Shown here: positions 7,998 to 15,819 of the stretch, in pieces
How positions within the stretch are numbered: the first letter of the stretch is position 1
Layout of the letters: the number at the start of each line of letters is the position of its first letter
NCBI GenBank assembly: GCA_030753265.1
Contig: JASMCQ010000094.1
Span: 8,813 to 72,812 of the forward strand
Origin: Dehalococcoidia bacterium
GTDB taxonomy: Bacteria > Chloroflexota > Dehalococcoidia > UBA3495
Length of the DNA: 64,000 bases
Reading direction: 5' to 3'
Translations under genes and position numbers: made by a program
Notes under the pieces: model-generated
Database searches by the model: none
The model's input: the letters and a program-made list of their open reading frames with translations, nothing else
What the model was told of the DNA's origin: nothing

Positions 7998-10254
7998 TTC
8001 TGGGAAGAAGACCCCCGCCCGGTCCAAGCCTAAACCCAAGCCTCGAACTGCAGGTACCGCGAAGAAGAAGGCGAGCCCTCGAAAGAGCACCCTTAGGGCC
8101 AGCCTGACCGGCAAGCACCTGGTCATCGTGGAATCCCCGGCCAAAGCCCGAACCGTGGGCCAGATCCTGGGAAGAAAGTACGTGGTTACGGCCTCTCTGG
8201 GCCACGTCCGGGACCTGCCGAAGAGCAAGATCGGGGTGGACGTCGATCAGGACTTCGAGCCGTCCTACGTAATAATGAAGGACAAGAAGACCGTACTCAC
8301 CGACCTGAAGAAAGCCGGCGAGCAGGCAACGAGCATATATCTGGCTACCGACCCGGGCCGGGAGGGTGAGGCCATCTCCTGGCACCTCCAGGCAGCCGCC
8401 GAGTGGAGCCGGAGGTCCGAGCCACCCAAGCGGGTGGTCTTTCACGAAATCACCAAAGAGGCCGTGATGGAGGCCTTCAAGCACCCCAGGGAAATCGATA
8501 TGCAACTGGTCAATGCTCAGCAGGCCAGACGGATCTTGGACCGGCTGGTGGGCTACCAGATCAGCCCCTTACTCTGGCGGCGCGTTCAGCGGGGTCTCTC
8601 AGCCGGGCGGGTCCAATCGGTCGCCCTGCGAATGGTGGTGGACCGGGAGAAGGAAATCCAGGCCTTCGTGCCGGTGGAATCCTGGACGCTGGAAGCCCAA
8701 CTCCATAAAGAGTCTGGCGATTCCACCGCAGCCAATCTATTCACGGCCGTGCTCCACTCAACCAAGGGGCAGAAGGGCCGGCTGTCCATCGCGAAAGAGG
8801 ATGAGGCCCGGCGCTACGAAGCCGAACTTAATGGCGCCGCCTACGCGGTGGCCAGTGTGACCAAACGGGAGGTGCGCCAACGGCCGGTCGCGCCTTTCAC
8901 CACGAGCACCTTGCAGCAAGACGCGGGGCGAAAGCTCAGGTTCACCGCCCAAAAGACCATGAGGATCGCCCAGCAACTTTATGAAGGTCTATCGGTTGGC
9001 CCAGGGGGCCCGGTGGGCCTGATCACCTACATGCGCACCGATTCTACCCAGGTTGCGGGGTCGGCCGTGGGTGAGGTGCGGGACTACATCCGCGACCGGT
9101 ACGGCAAGGAGTTCTTGCCGGACAAGCCGAGGATGTACACGAAGCGGTCCAAGGCGGCTCAGGAAGCCCACGAGGCGATCCGGCCCACCTCTGCCCGGCG
9201 CGACCCGGAGGCCTTGAGGGCTCACCTGGACCGGGACCAGCACAACTTGTACAAGCTGATTTGGGAGCGGATGGTCGCCAGTCAGATGGCTGATGCCCGG
9301 TCCGATGCCACCACCGTGGATATCGAAGCCACCTGTAAAGCATCGCCCAACGTCTACGTCTTCCGGGCCACAGGCTCGGTGCTCAAGTTCCCGGGCTTCC
9401 GTTCCGTGTATGCGGAGCGGCGTGAGGAAAACGGGGGAGCCGAGGGCCGCAGAGCGCTGCCCCTGCTGGTCAGCGCCGACCCGCTGCGGTGCACCAAACT
9501 CGAAGCGCTCCAGCACTTCACCGAGCCTCCTCCGCGGTTCACGGAGGGCACGTTGATCCGGGCGATGGAGGAGCAGGGTATCGGCCGGCCCAGTACCTAC
9601 GCGCCGACCATCGGCACGCTTCTGGACCGCCACTATGTCGGCAAAGAGCAGACCCGCCTGGTGCCCTCGCCTTTGGGCACCACCGTCACCGAGCTTTTGA
9701 CCGAGTACTTCACCGAGGTCATGGACCCGGAGTTCACCGCCAGGATGGAAAAGGAGTTGGACGACGTGTCCCGAGGCGAGCGACAGTGGGTCCCAATGCT
9801 GGATGAGTTCTACGGCCCTTTCCAAAAAGCCCTGGAAGCCGCTCAGGAGCTGATGCCCCGGAGAAAGGTGGAAGAGGAGACCGACGAGATCTGCGAAACC
9901 TGCGGCATGCCCATGGTGATCAAGACCGGGCGGTTCGGCCGGTTCCTTGCCTGCACCGGCTTCCCGGAGTGCCGGACCACCAAGAGGATCTTGAACAAGA
10001 CCGGCGCGTCCTGTCCCAAGTGCGGTGGCGACATCGTCGAGCGCCGGTCCCGGGGACGAGGACGACCCTTCTACGGCTGTTCCCGCTATCCGGAGTGCGA
10101 TTTCCTGACCAACCGGAAGCCGGTGCCCACTCCCTGCCCCGAGTGCAGCGGCCTGATGGTGATCGCGGACCGGGACACCGCCGCCTGCACCAACTGTGAT
10201 TGGCAGGAGCCCATGGGAACGGACGTAGAGGAGCAGGCCCCCGTTGCCGGCTGA
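7987..10254 (+). CDS. topA: DNA topoisomerase I (type IA)
   Basis: Relaxes negative supercoils through a transient 5'-phosphotyrosine link. It has 755 residues. After a basic, Lys/Pro-rich N-terminal tail of about 35 residues comes the Toprim domain (HLVIVESPAKARTVGQIL, with the acidic LATDPGREGEAISWHL). The catalytic tyrosine lies in GLITYMRTDST near residue 345. Three zinc-ribbon repeats form the C-terminus: CETCGMPM...CTGFPEC, CPKCGGD...CSRYPEC and CPECSGL...CTNC. ATG 7987 is preferred to an in-frame start 45 bases upstream because GGAGA precedes it at a fair distance. The usual bacterial length is 700-870 residues. Confidence 0.95.
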   Translation: MATDSGKKTPARSKPKPKPRTAGTAKKKASPRKSTLRASLTGKHLVIVESPAKARTVGQILGRKYVVTASLGHVRDLPKSKIGVDVDQDFEPSYVIMKDKKTVLTDLKKAGEQATSIYLATDPGREGEAISWHLQAAAEWSRRSEPPKRVVFHEITKEAVMEAFKHPREIDMQLVNAQQARRILDRLVGYQISPLLWRRVQRGLSAGRVQSVALRMVVDREKEIQAFVPVESWTLEAQLHKESGDSTAANLFTAVLHSTKGQKGRLSIAKEDEARRYEAELNGAAYAVASVTKREVRQRPVAPFTTSTLQQDAGRKLRFTAQKTMRIAQQLYEGLSVGPGGPVGLITYMRTDSTQVAGSAVGEVRDYIRDRYGKEFLPDKPRMYTKRSKAAQEAHEAIRPTSARRDPEALRAHLDRDQHNLYKLIWERMVASQMADARSDATTVDIEATCKASPNVYVFRATGSVLKFPGFRSVYAERREENGGAEGRRALPLLVSADPLRCTKLEALQHFTEPPPRFTEGTLIRAMEEQGIGRPSTYAPTIGTLLDRHYVGKEQTRLVPSPLGTTVTELLTEYFTEVMDPEFTARMEKELDDVSRGERQWVPMLDEFYGPFQKALEAAQELMPRRKVEEETDEICETCGMPMVIKTGRFGRFLACTGFPECRTTKRILNKTGASCPKCGGDIVERRSRGRGRPFYGCSRYPECDFLTNRKPVPTPCPECSGLMVIADRDTAACTNCDWQEPMGTDVEEQAPVAG

Positions 10255-10327
10255 CCTTCAGCGGGGCGGAAAGACCTTTACAATGGGGGTTGCGGTGGAC
10301 GGCCAAGCAGAACCGGAGATAACCTCC

Positions 10328-11380
10328 ATGGAGCCCGATTTCGAGGCTTTGTTGCAGCGCTACCCGTCATTTCTGCGGGGTCAGCGGGGTTTGTCCGAAA
10401 ATACGCTGCGTATCTACCTGGCCGACATTGCTTCCTTCCGGCAGTACATATCCGGGCAGAGACTTAGGCTGGCCGATATGGACCGGTCCATGCTCCGGGG
10501 GTACCTGGCCTGGCTGGTCACCGCCGGGCGAGACGGGACCCACGGCTACGCCCGGGTCAGTGTCGCCCGCAAGCTCTCGGCGTTGCGGTCTTTCTACCGC
10601 TTTCTGGTGCAGGAAGGCCTCTTCCGGTCCACCCCCATGCCGTCGGGGCGCAGCTTCCGGCTCAAGCTGGAAAGGCCCCTGCCGAGATTCCTGGGACGGA
10701 GCGAGGTGAACCGGCTGCTGGAAGCTCCGGGCGACGCCACCCCGGTGGCGATTCGCGACGGGGCGATCCTGGAGGTCCTGTACTCTTGCGGCGTACGGCT
10801 CGCGGAGATCCAGGAGTTGAATGTCGGGGACGTAGACCTATCGCGGCGTGAGATGCTGGTCCGGGGCAAAGGCTCCAAGGAGCGGTGGGTGGTGTTTGGG
10901 CAGCCCGCGGAGACATCATTGACCCGCTATCTGGGGGAATCGAGGCCCCTTCTGGCCACCGGGCCGGACCCGGCGTTGTTCTTGAACCGCTATGGAAAAC
11001 GCCTGTCCCGCCGCAGTTTCGAGATATTGGTCGGGCGCTACGCGGCTCGGTCGGGCGCCCGTACCGGGGTGCATCCCCATACGCTTCGCCACACCTTTGC
11101 CACCCACCTGCTGGAGGGAGGTGCCGACCTGCGGGTCATCCAGGAGCTGTTGGGCCATTCCAGCCCGACCACAACCCAGGTGTACACCCACGTGACCATG
11201 CAGGAGGCGCTCAGCGCCATGTTGACCAATCATCCCCGGTCGGACCTACCCCCCGGCGCGGCCTCTCGCGAGGAGACCGGCGGCAACCGGCCGGATGAAA
11301 ACCCCGCAAGCCCGCAGGCCGCCGCGAAACCTCCCCGGCTGGCCACGGGAAGGGGCCGACCTTTGAGGGACGGAGTTTAG
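10328..11380 (+). CDS. Tyrosine recombinase XerC/XerD type
   Basis: Site-specific recombinase of the Xer group, which resolves chromosome dimers at dif. It has 350 residues. A SAM-like core-binding domain (RGLSENTLRIYLADIASF) is followed by the catalytic domain. The catalytic residues are Arg in SCGVRLAEIQ, Lys in RGKGSKERWV, His and Arg in HPHTLRHTFATHLL, His in LLGHSSPTTTQ and the tyrosine in VYTHV. About 45 Pro/Arg-rich residues follow the tyrosine and are unusual for Xer proteins. ATG 10328 is chosen because GGAG lies nine bases upstream; earlier in-frame starts at 10283 and 10244 lack this. It follows topA and precedes aroQ by seven bases. XerC and XerD cannot be told apart here. Confidence 0.88.
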   Translation: MEPDFEALLQRYPSFLRGQRGLSENTLRIYLADIASFRQYISGQRLRLADMDRSMLRGYLAWLVTAGRDGTHGYARVSVARKLSALRSFYRFLVQEGLFRSTPMPSGRSFRLKLERPLPRFLGRSEVNRLLEAPGDATPVAIRDGAILEVLYSCGVRLAEIQELNVGDVDLSRREMLVRGKGSKERWVVFGQPAETSLTRYLGESRPLLATGPDPALFLNRYGKRLSRRSFEILVGRYAARSGARTGVHPHTLRHTFATHLLEGGADLRVIQELLGHSSPTTTQVYTHVTMQEALSAMLTNHPRSDLPPGAASREETGGNRPDENPASPQAAAKPPRLATGRGRPLRDGV

Positions 11381-11387
11381 CCGGCCG

Positions 11388-11837
11388 ATGGTCAAGTTTC
11401 TGATTCTCAACGGGCCCAACATCAACATCTTGGGCCGCCGCATGCCCGAGATTTACGGAGTCAGGACCCTCGACGATATCAATCAGGAGTTGGCGGAGAA
11501 AGCCAAGGCCGTTGGCGTGGAAGTCAGCTTCTTCCAGTCCAACGTTGAGGGCCACCTGATCGATTGCATCCAGGAGCACTGGGGGGAGATTCAGGGCATC
11601 ATCATCAATCCGGGCGCCCTCACCCATTACGGCTACGCCCTGAAGGACGCCCTCATCGATGCGGCCGTGCCGGTGATCGAGGTGCACCTGGGCAACATCT
11701 ACGCCCGCGAGGCCTGGCGGCGCCACTCAGTCATCGCCGATATTGCCCGGGGCCAGATTGCGGGGTTCGGTTGGAGAAGCTATACTTCGGCGTTGGAGAT
11801 CCTGGCCGCGCAAGTGAAGGAAGAGGCAGGGAAATGA
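11388..11837 (+). CDS. aroQ: 3-dehydroquinate dehydratase, type II
   Basis: Third step of the shikimate pathway: trans-elimination of water from 3-dehydroquinate. It has 149 residues, the usual size. It shows LILNGPNINILGRRMPEIYG with the catalytic Tyr in the IYG, NPGALTHYGYALKDAL, and EVHLGNIYAREAWRRHSVIA with the active-site His and Arg. It overlaps the following peptidase gene by four bases (ATGA), indicating coupled translation. The same aroQ-pepP-efp order is common in Gram-positive and Chloroflexota genomes. Confidence 0.95.
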   Translation: MVKFLILNGPNINILGRRMPEIYGVRTLDDINQELAEKAKAVGVEVSFFQSNVEGHLIDCIQEHWGEIQGIIINPGALTHYGYALKDALIDAAVPVIEVHLGNIYAREAWRRHSVIADIARGQIAGFGWRSYTSALEILAAQVKEEAGK

Positions 11838-12901
11838 AAGACCGCTTGGATCGATTGAGGAGCCAGTTCCGGGAGCGGGAGCTGGACGCCATGTTGATTT
11901 CAGCGCCGGAAAACCGGCGTTACCTCTCGGGCTTTACCGGCTCGGCAGGCTATCTGTTCATCTCCGCGGAACGGGCGGTGCTGGTTACCGATTCCCGTTA
12001 CACCGAGCAGGCCACCGGTCAAGCCTCGGAGTACCGGGTGATTCAGATCCGGGGGGGATGGGACTGGCTGCTGGAGCAGTTGAAGGAAAGCGGCGCCAAG
12101 AAGCTGGGCTTCGAGAGCCAGGATATGACCGTCGCCACCTACAACGTGCTGCTTGAAGCCCTGAAGAAAGAGGAGCCCCTCACCCAGGTTTCCATGGTGG
12201 CGGCCCCCGGCATGGCTGAAGAACAGCGGGCCATCAAGGACGGCGGCGAGTTGGACGCATTGCGCAAAGCCATCCACGCCTCCGACGCGGCGATGGATGC
12301 GGTGCGCACGGAGATCCGCGAGGGCATGACCGAGCGGGAAGTGGCCTGGCGAATGGAGTCGGCGATGCGCGATTTTGGCTCCGAGGGCACCAGCTTCGAC
12401 ACCATCGTGGCCGCCGGGCCCAACGGCGCCATGGCCCATCACCGGCCCTCGGACCGGCCCATCGGGCGCGGTGAGCCCATCGTGATCGACATGGGCGCCA
12501 AGGTCGATGGGTACTGCTCGGACCTCACCCGGACGGTGGTGGTCGGAGAGCCCGACGAGACCTTCCGCAAGGTCTACGACATCGTGCTGGGCGCCCAACT
12601 GACCGCGATCAACACCGTCAAGGCCGGAATGACCGGCGGGGATTGCGACGGCCTGGCCCGCTCCGTAATCGCCGAAGCGGGCTACGGAGATCAATTCGGG
12701 CACGGCCTGGGCCACGGAGTTGGCCTGGCGGTCCACGAGGATCCGAGGGTAGGACCCAAGTCTTCGGACCCCCTGGAACCCAACTCAGTTTTCACGGTTG
12801 AGCCGGGGATCTACATCACCGGCTGGGGTGGGATACGCATCGAAGACATCGTGCTTTTGGACGGGGAAGGCGCCACCCCCCTTAGTAAGGCATCCAAGTA
12901 G
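11834..12901 (+). CDS. Xaa-Pro aminopeptidase family protein (M24B)
   Basis: Metallopeptidase of the creatinase/prolidase fold that removes N-terminal residues before proline. It has 355 residues. The creatinase N-domain (residues 1-130, with NRRYLSGFTGSAGYLF) is followed by the pita-bread catalytic domain. Two metal-binding Asp lie in VIDMGAKVDGYCSDLTRT, His in FGHGLGHGVGLAVHEDP, and two Glu in FTVEPGIY and GGIRIEDIVLL. It starts at ATG 11834, inside the aroQ stop (ATGA overlap), and lies 49 bases before efp. Whether it acts on peptides generally (PepP) or dipeptides (PepQ) cannot be told. Confidence 0.92.
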   Translation: MKDRLDRLRSQFRERELDAMLISAPENRRYLSGFTGSAGYLFISAERAVLVTDSRYTEQATGQASEYRVIQIRGGWDWLLEQLKESGAKKLGFESQDMTVATYNVLLEALKKEEPLTQVSMVAAPGMAEEQRAIKDGGELDALRKAIHASDAAMDAVRTEIREGMTEREVAWRMESAMRDFGSEGTSFDTIVAAGPNGAMAHHRPSDRPIGRGEPIVIDMGAKVDGYCSDLTRTVVVGEPDETFRKVYDIVLGAQLTAINTVKAGMTGGDCDGLARSVIAEAGYGDQFGHGLGHGVGLAVHEDPRVGPKSSDPLEPNSVFTVEPGIYITGWGGIRIEDIVLLDGEGATPLSKASK

Positions 12902-12950
12902 TTTACGGGCCGGTGGTCCGTGATGACCCGGAGTTGGGAGGAAGGTCCGG

Positions 12951-13517
12951 ATGAGCATTAACTTCAGCGACCTGAGTCGAGGCCTGGTTATCGAGCTGGA
13001 CGGTCAGCCGTGGCAGGTCATGGACTACGAGCGTCACAAGATGCAGCAGCGCGCTCCCGTTACCCGGATCAAGCTGAAGAACCTGCTCAGCGGCGCGGTG
13101 GTTGAGCGCACATTTCAAAGGTACGATACCGCGTTCACCATGGCGGATATCGACAACCGGAGCACCCAATACCTGTATACCGACGGCGAGTTCTATTACT
13201 TCCTGGACCAGGAGACCTTCGACCAGTATGAACTCACCAAAGAACTCCTTGGCTCGACCCTCGATTACCTCTCCGAGCAGATGATTGTTGAGGTGGTCTT
13301 CTTCAAGGGAAAGGCCATCAACGTCAACCTGCCCACCCACGTGGACCTGAAAGTTAAGGAGACTCCCCCAGCCTTTAAAGGCGACACCGCCCAGGGAGGA
13401 AACAAGCCGGCGACTCTGGAGACCGGCCTGCGGATCAACGTCCCCATGTTCATCACGCCCGGCACCGTGGTCCGCGTGGACACCCGCACCGGAAACTATA
13501 CCGAGCGAGTCAGCTAG
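12951..13517 (+). CDS. efp: Translation elongation factor P with unusual loop tip
   Basis: Relieves ribosome stalling at polyproline stretches. It has 188 residues with the three barrel domains: KOW-like N-domain (LSRGLVIELDGQPWQVMDYE), OB domain (NLPTHVDLKVKETPPAFKG) and C-domain (TGLRINVPMFITPGTVVRVD). The loop that reaches the tRNA normally reads PGKG or PGRG with a Lys or Arg at the tip. Here it reads HKMQQRAPVTRIKLKN, so by hand alignment the tip is Gln with Arg next to it and the two Gly are absent. ATG 12951 follows GGAGG by a few bases. The EF-P identity is secure; how its tip works is open. Confidence 0.93.
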   Translation: MSINFSDLSRGLVIELDGQPWQVMDYERHKMQQRAPVTRIKLKNLLSGAVVERTFQRYDTAFTMADIDNRSTQYLYTDGEFYYFLDQETFDQYELTKELLGSTLDYLSEQMIVEVVFFKGKAINVNLPTHVDLKVKETPPAFKGDTAQGGNKPATLETGLRINVPMFITPGTVVRVDTRTGNYTERVS

Positions 13518-13625
13518 CGCCTCCCGTTTCCGGGGACTGCCGTTAGGGTATAGTCTCGTAGATAGCTCTACACCTGCGAGAACATGCGGCGTTCCCGCCA
13601 GCGATCGTCCCCGATTGCATTGGGG
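13518..13625. other. Region downstream of efp, nothing recognised
   Basis: First part of the 491-base gap between efp and xseA. No gene or clear terminator is seen; the rest of the gap is filled with dispersed repeats, listed separately. Confidence 0.4.
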
Positions 13626-13674
13626 CCGGAATCCAGAGAGAGGCTGGCTGGATCCCGGCCTTCGCCGGGATGAC
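13626..13674. repeat. Dispersed palindromic repeat, CCGGCGAAGGCCGG family, copy 1
   Basis: A left arm of CCGGAATCCAG type and a right arm CTGGATCCCGGCCTTCGCCG followed by GGATGAC. The left arm is shortened relative to the copies at 16751 and 43340. It is followed by GGGTATC, as in the other copies. Confidence 0.8.
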
Positions 13675-13708
13675 GGGTAGGGTATCAAACCACGAACGAG
13701 ACTGCGGA

Positions 13709-13842
13709 CTAGTGGTCAGTCAACCTCGTTTTGGCAGGATGTCATTCAGAGGAGCGCAGCGACGAAGAATCTCAGCGTAACAACGAGATTCTTCGCTTCG
13801 CTCTGAATGACAACTACCAGCAATAGGTTGACTGAGTACTAG
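13709..13842. repeat. MITE-like nested inverted repeat, copy 1
   Basis: Outer imperfect 18-base inverted ends (CTAGTGGTCAGTCAACCT at 13709-13726, and its near complement ending at 13842; 16 of 18 match) enclose inner arms at 13741-13773 and 13785-13811. The inner arms share GTCATTCAGA and GAAGAATCTC. There is no coding capacity, as expected for a miniature inverted-repeat element or REP-like sequence. A related copy lies at about 57655-57805. Confidence 0.7.
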
Positions 13843-13852
13843 GATGGTCCGG

Positions 13853-13960
13853 TTGCCTTGAGCTTGTTGAAGGGCTGGTGGTTCGACAGGCTCACCACGA
13901 GCGTTTAGCAGGATCGCCACGAACGTTGGACCAGCTCACCACGAACGCTGGGCAAACTCG
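13853..13960. repeat. GTTCGACAGGCTCACCACGA-type repeat
   Basis: Contains TTGAGCTTGTTGAAGGGCTG and then three spaced copies of CTCACCACGA(g/a)CG or GCCACGAACG. It is non-coding, and similar short blocks are common as interspersed repeats in environmental genomes. Confidence 0.5.
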
Positions 13961-14008
13961 CAGGGAACGGTATTGGTAAGCTGATTTTCAAAAGGAGGTA
14001 CTAGCGCC

Positions 14009-15256
14009 GTGGCCGTTTATACGGTCAGCCAGGTGACCAGACACCTGAAAGACTCCCTGGAAAACGACCCGCTGCTGGCGGACCTGTGGCTCCTGGGCGA
14101 GGTGTCCAACTTCCGGTTGTCCTCCTCCGGGCATGCCTACTTCACCCTTAAAGATGATCAGAGCGTGCTGAACTGCGTCATGTTCCGGGGGCAGCCCGGC
14201 GTCGAGCTGCTCGCCAGCGGGACGTCGGTCTCCGCCCACGGCCGGATCACCTTCTACACCCGGCGTGGTTCCACCGACTTCATGGTGGACCTGGCCATGC
14301 CTGAAGGGGTGGGCGAGCTGGCTCTGGAGCTGGAACAGCTCCGGCAGCGACTGGACGCTGAAGGGCTTTTCGAGATTACCCGCAAGCGGCCCTTGCCCCA
14401 GTTTCCCCAAGTTGTGGGCGTGGTGACTTCTCCCACCGGCGCCGTCTTCCACGATATTCAGAACGTCATCCGCCGGCGCTATCCCCTGGTGGAGCTGGTG
14501 CTGTCGCCGACCCCGGTTCAAGGCGCCGGCGCCGCCGCCAGCATCGCGTCGGCCCTGGAGAACCTGGACCGGGATGGACGGACCGACGTCATCATCATCG
14601 CCCGGGGCGGCGGCTCCTTGGAGGAGCTGTGGCCGTTCAACGAAGAGGTGGTGGCCCGGGCAATATACGCCTGCCGGAGCCCGGTGGTCTGCGGTGTGGG
14701 CCACGAAACAGACACTACCATCGCCGACCAGGTGGCCGACGTGAGGGCGCCCACCCCTTCTGCTGCGGCGGAGCTGGTGGTGCCCCACCAGGACGTGTTG
14801 CGCCGGCAGCTGGCCGCGCTGGCGGAGCAATCCCTCCGGGCGATGGCCCTGGCCTTTGGCGAGAGGAGGACCGCGGTGGCCGGCCTGGTGCGTCGCATGG
14901 ACGGAGGCTTGCCCAACTTGGAAACCTGGCGGCGCAGAGTCGATGACCTGGCCCGGGGCGCAGACGTCGCGCTGGTCAACCGGGTGGGCCTGACCAGGTC
15001 CCGGGTAGAAGGCCTGGGACATCGGTTGCGGGCCCTGGACCCAGCCGCCACGTTGAAGCGGGGTTTTTCCGTGGTTCAGAACGCCTCTTCCGGCCAGGTG
15101 GTCTCCAGTACCGCCCAGGTTGCCACCGGCGACGCCTTGACCATCACGGTAAGCGATGGCTTCATTCCCGCGACGGCGGGATCCGGCGCCAGGACCAAGG
15201 CGGTCCGGAAGCCACGGGCCACCGCCAAAGGCCACGGGATGGAGCGCCTGCTGTAG
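14009..15256 (+). CDS. xseA: Exodeoxyribonuclease VII large subunit
   Basis: Catalytic subunit of exonuclease VII, which degrades single-stranded DNA from both ends to oligonucleotides. It has 415 residues. The N-terminal OB domain (SQVTRHLKDSLENDPLLADL, LGEVSNFRLSSSGHAYFTLK) is followed by the catalytic domain with VGVVTSPTGAVFHDI, ARGGGSLEELWPFN and GVGHETDTTIADQVAD. A helical region and the C-terminal GFSVVQNASSGQVVSS segment complete the family layout. GTG 14009 follows GGAGG at 13993-13997. xseB follows at 15423. Length is normal for the family (about 400-450). Confidence 0.95.
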   Translation: MAVYTVSQVTRHLKDSLENDPLLADLWLLGEVSNFRLSSSGHAYFTLKDDQSVLNCVMFRGQPGVELLASGTSVSAHGRITFYTRRGSTDFMVDLAMPEGVGELALELEQLRQRLDAEGLFEITRKRPLPQFPQVVGVVTSPTGAVFHDIQNVIRRRYPLVELVLSPTPVQGAGAAASIASALENLDRDGRTDVIIIARGGGSLEELWPFNEEVVARAIYACRSPVVCGVGHETDTTIADQVADVRAPTPSAAAELVVPHQDVLRRQLAALAEQSLRAMALAFGERRTAVAGLVRRMDGGLPNLETWRRRVDDLARGADVALVNRVGLTRSRVEGLGHRLRALDPAATLKRGFSVVQNASSGQVVSSTAQVATGDALTITVSDGFIPATAGSGARTKAVRKPRATAKGHGMERLL

Positions 15257-15422
15257 GCCCGGACACCTTGCTCCGCTCCTCCTTCTCGGTCCCGGCGGGA
15301 ATAACCCGTGAGCCTGCCCGGCCCGCGGCCGACTCGGCGGCCGGGTGAGGACGCCCTACCCAAGCCGGCGTTCATCATGCATAATTGCCCTGAGTTCCAT
15401 TCTATTCACACGAGGACCAACG

Positions 15423-15740
15423 ATGGCCGGAAAGCAAAAACCGGAATCGGACCAGAATCCCGACATCCTTTCCTTTGAGGAGTCCTTTCGACGCCTGGGG
15501 GAGATGGCCGAGTCCCTCGAGACCGGCGGGTTGACCCTGGCCGAGGCCACCGAGCGCTACGAGCAAGGCATGACCCTGGTCCGGCGGTGCAACCAACTGC
15601 TGGACGAGACGGAACTGAGAATTACGAACCTGAAAGACGCCTACCAAACACCTCCGGCCGGGAGAGAGTGGGACCAGGACCAAGCCCAGGACCAAGACGA
15701 GGACCAGGACCAGGACCAAGACCAAGACGAGGAGGCATAG
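15423..15740 (+). CDS. xseB: Exodeoxyribonuclease VII small subunit with acidic repeat tail
   Basis: Small subunit of exonuclease VII; several copies bind each XseA. It has 105 residues. The conserved part (FEESFRRLGEMAESLETGGL, then ATERYEQGMTLVRRCNQLLDE) spans residues 15-70 and forms the usual helical hairpin. The last 25 residues are almost only Asp, Gln and Glu, encoded by a hexanucleotide repeat (GACCAG/GACCAA) at about 15673-15732. XseB is normally about 75-85 residues, so this tail is an addition that probably varies in length between strains. ATG 15423 follows GAGGA. Confidence 0.9.
   Translation: MAGKQKPESDQNPDILSFEESFRRLGEMAESLETGGLTLAEATERYEQGMTLVRRCNQLLDETELRITNLKDAYQTPPAGREWDQDQAQDQDEDQDQDQDQDEEA
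15673..15732 (+). repeat. GACCAR hexanucleotide microsatellite in xseB
   Basis: Imperfect tandem copies of GACCAG/GACCAA with GACGAG variants, coding for an Asp-Gln/Asp-Glu run. The unit is in frame, so slippage would change the length of the protein tail without a frameshift. Confidence 0.75.
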
Positions 15741-15819
15741 ACTTGCCTCCCGCCGTGACCCCAACCGGCTCCAGCCCTGCTCCGGAGTATTCCGGGCCGC
15801 GCCGGGTGCGGGCCTGATC

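Noticed and set aside
11564..11833. A 90-codon N-terminal extension of the Xaa-Pro aminopeptidase
   Set aside because: It runs through aroQ in another frame and is not protein-like. The ATG at 11834, overlapping the aroQ stop, fits the family start.
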